NCBI GenBank assembly: GCA_949752745.1
Contig: OX457026.1
Coordinates: forward strand, 72,605,091-72,669,090
Length of the DNA: 64,000 nucleotides
Direction: 5' to 3'
Source of the DNA: Protula sp. h YS-2021
Lineage: Eukaryota; Annelida; Polychaeta; Sabellida; Serpulidae
This document shows, piece by piece, positions 1-9,900 of the stretch. A model generated the notes under the pieces. The model ran no database searches. It was not told the origin of the DNA and saw only the letters and a program-made list of their open reading frames with translations. The position numbers were made by a program, and so were the translations under genes. Numbering within the stretch: position 1 is the stretch's first letter; each line of letters opens with the position of its first letter.

Positions 1-307
1 ATTGCCTTGTCACCGGATACAACTCTCAAGATAACAGCAAATATTCAGCCCGCGCCAATAAAAAAACTTTCTTTAACGTTTTTTTTTTTTTTTTTTTTTT
101 TTTGCGGCATGATTTTTAGTTTCCATGTTAAACATTAAAATCGTGCTAAAGCTCAAAAGCACTGAATCTAATAAATCTATTTTATTACCCATAAGGAACG
201 GCCAGACTTGCGCGCCATTCCTCGTTCAAACATCCGGCCATGTGCGGGAGTTCAACTGGTAAGTGTACGACTCCTGGTATTAAATCGGGCAGAGGGTGGA
301 GCGTAGG

Positions 308-775
308 AGACTGGTGAGTTGAGGACTCCCGGTACTTGAACGGGGAGGGGAGGGGCTTAGGGCTAGGAGACTGGTGAGTGGAGGACTCCTGGTACTTAAT
401 CGGGGAGGGGAGGGGCTTAGGGCTAGGAGACTGGTGAGTGGAGGACTCCTGGTACTTGATCGGGGAGGGGAGGGGCTTAGGGCTAGGAGACTGGTGAGTG
501 GAGGACTCCTGGTACTTAATCGGGGAGGGGAGGGGCTTGTGGCTAGGAGACTGGTGAGTGGAGGACTCCTGGTACTTAATCGGGGAGGGGAGTGGGTTGG
601 GGCTAGGAGACTTGTGAGTGGAGGACTCCTAGCGCTTAATCGGGAAGGAGGGGTGGGGACTGGTGAGTGGAGGACTCCTGTCGCTTAATCGGGGAGGAGC
701 GGTGGGGACTGGCGAGTGGAGGAATCCTGGCGCTTAATCGGGAAGGAGGGGTGGGGATTGGTGAGTGGAAGATGT
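308..775. repeat. GC-rich 60-bp minisatellite, about 7.7 units
   Basis: Direct repeats of a 60-bp unit containing ctaggagactggtgagtggagg and a Gpurine-rich ggggaggggagggg tract; units 2-5 are nearly identical and the last ones are about 5 bp shorter. It lies in the intron after exon 12 of the minus-strand gene, starting about 10 bp from the donor. On that strand each unit has a C/T tract and ctcaccag, which resembles a 3' splice site. Confidence 0.95.
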
Positions 776-786
776 CCGCCACTTAC

Positions 787-919
787 GTTCTTCGTCAGTA
801 GGAGCGAGACGTTTGTGCATCCTGGATGTGAGCGGGTGGTACTCTGACGTCAACGCGCATTCTATCTTGGCCTTCTTCATCTCTTCTCGTAACTCCTGCT
901 CCTTCTGACACCATCGTTT
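787..919 (-). CDS. Unknown gene, exon 12 (charged helix)
   Basis: Acceptor caattttaag, perfect donor gtaagt. 44 codons plus one base. KRWCQKEQELREEMKKAKIE predicts a charged alpha-helix, followed by HPLTSRMHKRLAPTDEE. The open frame shows the gene continues to the left beyond the window or inside 1-300. Confidence 0.65.
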
Positions 920-3900
920 CTTAAAATTGAAATTTAAACAACTTTATGCATGTCACAAGTTTAATTGGCCATGTATTGCACAAACCACGCAGACAGCATC
1001 TTGACATTTCTTACTTAACAACAAATCCCGAGCTTTATCTGGGTGAATTATGTTGTTCTTAGAATTAAAATACACAACAAAAGACTTACCTTTTTCCTGG
1101 CAATGTTTAACTCCCACTCCGTAGTGAAGACACTTTCGTCGTCCGATAAACCCAAACTCTACAAAACATCAAAACATACATCACTGGTATATCACAGAAA
1201 ACTTTTTGGGCAATGACACTTATAGAGGCAAAAGGATGAGCCAATCGCCAAAAAAAAGTAACTTTTCAAGAGCGAACCATGCAGGGAATACTCGTAACAA
1301 TTTGAAAGGAATCCGATGAAAATTGCGGGAGAAGCATTATCAAAATTGATTACCAATTTTTTTTTTAAATCCCTCTCCTCATTTAACCAATTTTTGGTGG
1401 TCTCCAAAAAAAAAGTTATTTTTCAAGCTAGTATCGCCTAGCGAATATTATGCAAAATTTGAAGGCAATCCGATTAAAATTTTGGTAGAACAAGCATTCT
1501 GAAAAGTTGCTATCAAGCAATTATAAATGCCCCTCCCCTTTTTTCTCCAATTTATGGCGGATTGCCGAAAGTAATTTTTCTACAACAAAAAAAAAAAAAA
1601 AACATTTAGGGAACAATCACACAAAACCCGACAGCAATCCGATCAAAACCGTTGAAGAAGCATTTTGAAAATTGGCTACCGAAAAGAAAAAATGCCGTCA
1701 ATTTGGTCAATTTTTGTTGCATCGCCAAAAACCAACTTTTCACAAGAGGCCTTCCTTGTCCCTCACCTTACGCAAAATTTGATGACAATCTGCTCAAAAT
1801 TGTGGGAGACGCATTATGAAAATGGGCAGACGAAAATATAAATGCCCCCAAATCGGTCACATTTTGGTGGATTGCCATAAAAGTGAACATTGGTTCAAAA
1901 TATGAAAGGAATCCCATCAAAACTGGGGAAGAAGAAGCATTAAAAGTAAAAGTTTACACACTGATGTGATAAGACCAGTCGACGAAGTAGCTGGTCTAAA
2001 AAAACAAAAACCAGAAGTGGAGTAAAGTGGAAGAAAAGTGCTGGAACAAGGCAAAGTGAAGCAGAAAGGCACGTCATAAACTTACATGCTCCTGTTGGTC
2101 TTCGTCGTCTTCGGCTTCCATTTCTGATTCAGTCTGTTTAATTTTAAAAATGGGAATTATTCAAAGTAATTCTTCGTGTATACTAGGGCAAAAGCGATTC
2201 CAAAGAAACTGAATTACACTGCAATTTAACCCGACGGACGCGCCTTCTGTACATTAGTTGTTAACCCTTTACAGGTTAAACCGAATTAGTCAACCCAAAA
2301 GAAACTGGGCGGCCAATGCGAGTTCTAATGAAAGAGTATAAACTGCATACTGACGAAAGAACTTTTCTAAGGTTAGATTCAAGATTCTGCTCTCAGGTAC
2401 CCTTACCTCGGTTTCGTAGGTGCCCTTACCTCGGTTTAGGGGGTACCCTTACCTCGGTTTGGGAGGTGCCCTTACCTCGGTTTCGGAGGTACCCTTACCT
2501 CGGTTTGGGAGGTGCCCTTACCTCGGTTTAGGGGGTACCCTTACCTCGGTTTGGGAGGTACCCTTGCCTCGGTTTGGGAGGTACCCTTACCTCGGTTTGG
2601 GAGGTACCCTTACCTCGGTTTGGGCAGTACCCTTACCTCTGGGTTGTACCCTTACCTCGGTTTGGAAGGCACTCTTACCTCGGTTTCAGAGCCTTTCGTC
2701 TTGCATCTCTTTGTATTAGACGTGTGCAGCTTTTCCGCCCTACAGAAAAAGTGGAAATGAAAGACCAAAGCAGATACATCCTCCAAAACAGAAGCGACAG
2801 CAGCTAACTAAAAGATCACACCGTCACACCGTAAGCACAGGACGTGCAATTATCGTAAACTTTGAAAACATAAAAGCAAACCTTCAATGTTCAAAATAAC
2901 CTTGAATGTTTCATACAGGAGCCTCTTTGGAGCTGCATAATGTTTTACATTAGGGTTTTAGCTGGAAGAAAACGACTCCCCCACAGCAATCCTTTTGACC
3001 TTTGTGACGGCAAAGACCGGGGTAACTGAACCAAAAAAATGCACTCACATGCTAAGGATATCACCAAGCCTTGCTGTGATCGACTCATCTTGCATGTACT
3101 GTAAAGAAAGAATACAGCTGCATAGCTCTACCACGTCAAAACTTACCGGGTTGTTGATGGGGTATATCCACGTTTGTAAGTACTTGGAACATTTTACCAA
3201 TGTTGACGCTGTGAAAGTTTGCACTCAGTCTCAAAACCCTAAGGTCACTCGCACTCTCTCATACTAGTACATCAGGTTAACAACTTACCAAGTGTATTTT
3301 AAATTTCATCATTTCCATCTGTGCTTTTGTAAAATTCACGAAACGAATACAAAAAGAAGACGTCCGACTTATACACAATACACAAAAAGTATCACCTTAT
3401 TTAGTTCTTCTGCCCACACCTTTAATGCCGGCTCATTTGTCAGAACGGTGAACTTTTCAGACGTATGTGGATAATCTGAAATATAACAATATCTCCGACT
3501 CCAGTTAGCTTTTTAATGACAATCACATGTTGTATATACTCTAATGCAAAAAGATATTATTTCACTGCATTCATTGATCTCAACATGGATGTGTTATGAA
3601 ACCTCTTCAAATTCAATTGCTGAAACTTACTAACAAAAAAGCGAAAATCTTAAAAACGTACGCAAATCACTGCCCATTTAGACAGACTTTTAGACTAATT
3701 TCCATTATTATTAAGACATCAAAGGCGTTAGTATTCACAATAACGTAGTAAAGCCGCTTTTTCATGTAACGTTTTTGAAAAGAAGCAAGCTTACAGAACC
3801 TTTGCGCCCCCGTGACAGCTCTAATATGGAGATAAAAGAATTTCAAAGAGAGAATATAAAATTTGGATGGGTCAGTTTTCGTGGTTCTAATTCCGCATTA

Positions 3901-6900
3901 TAATCATAAGAAAAATAAGCATCATCCTCAGACCTTACTGCATAGAAACAGGGCATTCTATTTCGGATTTTCTTTAAGGGTTAACTTCATTCAGTTTAAC
4001 TATATTTCCCAATAAAATTCCAATTTACCAATTGGGCATTTCAGTTCGAATTCATACTCGCCAGCAAGCAGCATCAACAATTTAATTCCTTTTTCCTCAC
4101 TATCTTCGTTCTGTAATGAAAGACACACGTCTATAAAAATTTTAAACACGCAACAGCAACTTTCAAGATTGTTTGAAAAAAAAATCCGCACATGACCTAG
4201 AACATTGATACTGTGTTTCAAGCCACCGGTTTAGATGGCTTTAAATAGCAAGTTCGTGGACATTGTCCTCGGCTGTAAAAGCGAAGAGAAAACAAGGTTA
4301 AAGGAGACACAGACCAAATTGTTACGATATTTAGATTAAGCAGAAGGCCTAATGGCCAACATTCTGTCAAAAGTAATTAGACTAGACCTTTGGGACGAAC
4401 AGCACCGTTTTGTTTCTCTTAAAGTTATCCATTTATGTAACCAGTTTTTCCGAACTGATAACAACAATAGGGAAGGGGACGGAGATAGGGAAGGGGAAGG
4501 AAAGAAAGTTTCTATGTACTGATGTTTTCATATAATTTTGCTAGGGATGAACTAGGCTCGTGATTATAAGTCCAACGCGTTAACGCTTTGGCCAAAACGG
4601 CCTTCATACCCTGTGACTGGACGAGAAACATCAAGTAGGAGTACACTGCAATTTGACTGTTCTTTTTTGCCAGTTTTAGTCAGGTTGCAAAAAAAATAAA
4701 GAAATAAAAACAAGCTGTGTAAAGGACTGCACAGGGAACAATCCGGTTAAATTTCAAAACAATCGGACAAGAACTGTAGGGAGATTGGCATTTTGAAAAT
4801 CTGTTGAAAATTAAACCTAAAAATTTGTTCTCCTTGACAACAGGGCCACGATCACAGGCTTGAAAATACATTAATACGTGTTGCTCGCCATTCTGTCTTC
4901 TTTTTTCACACTCGTAGGATACCAGGTTGTTAGCAAGCACCTTTTGCTTACTGTAGCTGTAGTCTTCAACAAGTGGGTCAGTGAAACTGAAACTGACTAT
5001 GTCCCCCGCCGGCGTACAATCCCTGTATTTGATTTTGTTAGGTTGGACTACAACCCTTAAGCAATTCGTATCATATTCGTGAATTTTAAAATTCCAGCTG
5101 GGCCAACGTCCTTGGGCCGACCTGGCTCATTTACAATACCAATTCCTGTTACCACCCATACTACCTAAGTGTATAACATTTTGCCAATCGATAGAAAAAT
5201 GTAGACTTGAGTGTGTTAAAGTTCAGCTGGGCCAATGTCCTTGGGCCAATAGGGCTCATTTACAAAACCGACCTTTGTTGGTTCCAATACTTCCTATGTA
5301 TAAAAGATTACAAAAATCGATCCAGAAATGCAGGCTTGAGTGTGTTAACAAACTCATTCAACTGAGTAAGGATTGGGAAAATTTGCGAAGTTCAGTTGGG
5401 CCAATGTCCTAGGGCCGACATGGCTCATTTACAATACCGATCCTTGTTCGTTCCAGTACTATCCATATATAGAATATCTTAACAATCGGTCGAAAAATGT
5501 AGGCTTGAGTGTGTTAACAAAAAAAGGTGTCGACAGACGGATAGACAAACGGACCCGAAAACTATAGTCCCCCGGCGAGGGACTACATAGTATTTTCTGA
5601 CCGCCGCGAGAACTTGTTAAGAATTCCATGTTGAATTCATTTGTGCAGAATTTGGAGAAGACCAGGCGGTTTATATACGGTACTATAACAAAGATCCTAG
5701 AGCAATTGCAATTAAATGAGATGCAATCAAGTAATTCCTGTAACCCAGGTTATACATTGATAAATAACTTTTCAAGACTGTGATCGTAGAGATGAAATCC
5801 CGTTTATTCCTGAGTTGCAATCAAGTAAAACCACTCTCTGCTGTTACCAATTTCCTTTCAAGTTTGTGGTTGTAGAGTTGCATTAGAGATTGCAATTACC
5901 TGAGCTGCAATCAAGTAAAACCACTCACTGCTGCCATCAATTGATAAATTCATTTTCAACCTGTGATCGTAGAGTTGAATTAGAGATTGCAATTAACTGA
6001 GTTGCACTCAGGTAATATCTGTGACTGCCATTTAAAATTGACGAATTTCTTTTCAAGCCTGTGATCGTAAATTTGCGATTGCAATAAGGTTATGTTTTAA
6101 AATACACTCACTGTTGTTGTAAATTGACAACTACCCTTTGAAGTCTATGATCGTAGAGATGAAAAAGCAATTCTATTACACTCAGTTGAAATAAAATAAG
6201 TGGGTGGGGGGAATTGGGGAGTTGGAGGGGGGTTAAAGGCCTGGGGGGGGGGATTAGGGCACTCGGGGAATAAAGGCCGGGGGGGGGGGGGTAAAGACCT
6301 AGACTCGAATCAAACACGAGGTTGCATATCGGACTATTCTACGAAGACCCCCGCAATGGGCTGAATTCTCCGGTCTAACCCAAAAACGCAGAAACTAAAT
6401 CAAATATTACACACTGGATTATTCAAAGGTTGCTTTAAATGTTCCGAAACTGAACATTTAGATGAAGCATTTTCAGACAGAACGTGGTCAGGATCAATTT
6501 AATGACAAAAAGCTGACGGTAGCGATAGAAACCATAACAGCAAATCACTTTTTAATTGATCTTATTATTGTTTATTTTTGGATTTATTTAACCCAGCACA
6601 GTTAAACTTAGCTTTATTTTTAACGGTTTGCAGGATAGCTCTTATTTTTTGTGCATGTGACATTGACCATTGATCAGGTCATATTTTATGCTCCTACATT
6701 TTATATAAACCAAAAACTTACAGAAGAGGGGATGGAGCTCGAAAACGAGATCAAATCGCTCTGTCTCTAGGTTTAAGTTCAGATCACTAAGTTAGCCTAA
6801 TGTGAATCTGTACAGAGGGCGGAGTCCGGAAATGAGGTCAAAATCTAACAGTTACCCACCTCTCACGCAACCTCGAAAATGTAGGTCAAAGTTCAGATCA

Positions 6901-9900
6901 CGACGTTAACCTTGATGTAAAATAAGAACGCTCAACGTAATAACATGGTTGATCCCCAAATGACTTCAAAATCGTTTTATCTCTAACACTTTCCGAGATA
7001 ACACAGGTTGCGTGACCTTGAAAATCTAGGTCAGCATTAAGAACATGAAGTTAACTCTTATGTGGCTACACCAGGGCGGAAGGGGCTGTGTAGTCCCAAA
7101 ATTAGGTCAAAATCGTTCTTTCTCATATCATTATTACGACTGGATCGGGTTCTAAAAATAAACTTGCACTTTTGCGCCTCTCGGATGTCTACAAATACCT
7201 TTTCAAGCTTTGCCATTGCTATCTACGACAAGTTTTCCAATATCTCAGGGCTGTGTAAAGAGGCCCCAAGGAGTGATTAAGCGGCACTGATTACTTACGT
7301 TATCCTGGCAAAAATGCGGAGATTGCAGACATCCGGCAGAAAATTTGCGCAATGAAACTTTTGCATTTAAGTATGCATTTCTGTTGAGAGTTTCAAACGA
7401 AAATTCAATTCTCTCAGTTAACGAATTCTTATTTGATCTTTAAATCGTGTGCAATACTTTCTTTTCAATGGTGTTATTTTGGGGCACATAACAACATTAT
7501 AACAATACAGCCCATTAAAATTGTGCCGGATTTACATCAAGGGTATATTGTGCATGAACTTTCTATAAACGTTTGAATAACTGGGACTGGTAGACAGGAT
7601 TCGTACCTCTGAACATATAAAGTTGACCCCTATTAGCGGAACAACGAGTTGACCCCGAGCTAATGCATTTATGTGACATTTTTTAAAATACTGCCACTGG
7701 CTAGAGTTGCGCGGCGAGAATGGCAAAATTTACATTCATGACAAGTTCTCCTTATAGCTCGCAATTCAACCCTCGTGGTTGCGAGTTTCGAAACAAAATA
7801 TTTTACCTATAGGGGCTATTACTCTTGCTGACTTAGAAAGACCGCAAGATTTCCTTTAGGACTAACCATCGTGGATAGGTTTACCGAGAGATAGTCTCAG
7901 ACCCTTTCTGTCTCCCTAGGTCAAACAGGGTCACAGTTCCTGTAATAGAAATGGCCAACGATTTACCTTTCGAGGAGATGGGTCTTTCGGCGCACGTTCC
8001 AGAACATCGAGGTTCGAACTAACAGGCTTTTTTTTCTAAAAAAGCACACTAAGAAGTATCCTGTCGCATTATTTTCGACCTCGGCCAAACTACCAAACTT
8101 GAGTAAAGAATGGTTTTGCAACTGTAGATTCACTGTTGCTGTAGGCGTTAATGGGGGATTCTATAACCTTATCTAAAGAAAACATCTATTCTCAGTACAA
8201 AATTGTTATTTGACCATAACAACTGTGCGCCATAATATATAGTTTGACCATTTATGTGATGTACTCTTTTTAAAATATCACCATTGGCCCCAGTCATGTG
8301 CCGAGATTGGCAAAATTGTGATCAATGACATGTTGTATTATAGGAACTATAGACTCTTGGACTAACCGAGAGATATACGGGGTAAAAGTGACGAAGAGCT
8401 GTCTCGGAGCTGCCTCCCAGATAGCTCCGAGTAGTTCAGACTTGTATAATATCGTATATCTCTCTGTCAGAGCTACGAATCCTTCCATTGTTCCACTAAT
8501 AGGTGTCAAGTTCGTATCTTGTGTGGCACGAATCCTGCATACCAGCCCCTGTTATTCAAACATCTACAGAAAGTTCATGCCCAATATGCCCTTTTTGTAA
8601 AACAGGCACAGTTTTTAGTGAGCTGTATATCTTTTATTTGTTCATAAAAGTGCAGAAAGGTTAGCTTCGCGTCCACCTGTCAAATGTTTGTTTACATTCT
8701 GGCCTTTAAATGTCACGTGACCAAAGTCTAGGGACCGAAAATTTAAATAAAGGGGTTATAGTTTATTTGGAAAATGTATATTAAACAGTTGATAGATGCA
8801 GAATTACGTATAAATTTATTTGGTAACCCACAATATTTGACTTTTTATGCTTACGTTCTTTTTGAAATATCAATTTAAAAGTTTTTTTGTGGATAATTGC
8901 AAAAAATTATTGTTACTATTTCACGTAATAAAGAATGCTCCCTGTATACAAACAAATGTCATGTATTGCGGGAGATCTGGGGTTATTTATATATTACTTT
9001 CTTTTAAAGAAAGCGTAACACAGAAGTTGTATATGATTACCGTTGTACTTTGAGTGCCTTTAGCAAATGTCAATAAAAACTTATGGGTCGTTGAATCTCG
9101 CACAAAGTAGCCACAGGGGGGCCTCAAAGCGAGCGCAGTGGACTTGCTTATCGTTATATAGCGAGGCTTTAAAGCGGTGTCTGCATCTATCAACTATTTA
9201 ATATATATTGTTCAAATAAACTATTACCCCTTTATTTAAATTTTCGGTCCCTTGACTTTGGTCACGTGACATTTGAAGGCCAGAATATAAACAAACATTT
9301 GACAGGTGGATGCGGAAGCTAATTTTCTGCATTTTTATGAACAAATAAAAGATATACAGCTCACTAAAAACTTTGCCTGTTTTACAAAAAGGGCATATAC
9401 GCCAAATCACACTTTGGGTGTTTTGAATAAAATGCTCAAGAATTTGAATTTCGACTGCGTGGGAACCGGGTAAAGAATTGAAAGAAATGATAGAAAAATA
9501 TGGAAGAAATATCGCAAAAACAGCTCATACTCGGAACATAAAAGAAAATGAAACTTGAAACCATTTGTTAAAACTTTTAATAAGTTTTTAAAATATCAGA
9601 CGGGTTGTTAGAAACCCGATTGCTCTTTGGTGCAAGAGAAATTTGACATTTAGGCGAAATCTCTCTATCATTTCTTTCATTTTTTACCCGGTTATTTTTT
9701 TCGAAATGCAGGAATTTTCGCGCATTTTTATTGGGAACACCCAAAGTGTGATTTGGCTTATTGGGCATGAACTTTCTGTAGATGTTTGAATAATAGGGGC
9801 TGGTATGCAGGATTCGTGCCTCAGAACATATGAAATTGACCCCTATTAGTGGAACAATGGAAGGCTTCGTAGCTCTGACACAGAGATATACGATGTTATA

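Noticed and set aside
374..688. 104-codon frame of a 20-residue repeat protein
   Set aside because: Produced by the 60-bp minisatellite, whose unit length is divisible by three. No independent evidence of coding.
308..775. CRISPR-like repeat-spacer array
   Set aside because: The repeats are contiguous without unique spacers and the DNA is animal.
2316..2807. Plus-strand frames with repeated PLPRFGRYPYLGLGG-type peptides
   Set aside because: They are translations of the 23-bp minisatellite; 23 is not a multiple of three, so all frames stay open by chance. No start context or splice support.
4220..4270. Possible further exon of the minus-strand gene (acceptor cttttacag, frame EDNVHELAI)
   Set aside because: It stops after ten codons and has no usable donor.
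7280..7340. Donor-like acttac (minus gtaagt) suggesting another exon
   Set aside because: No acceptor with a pyrimidine tract and no frame of useful length precede it.
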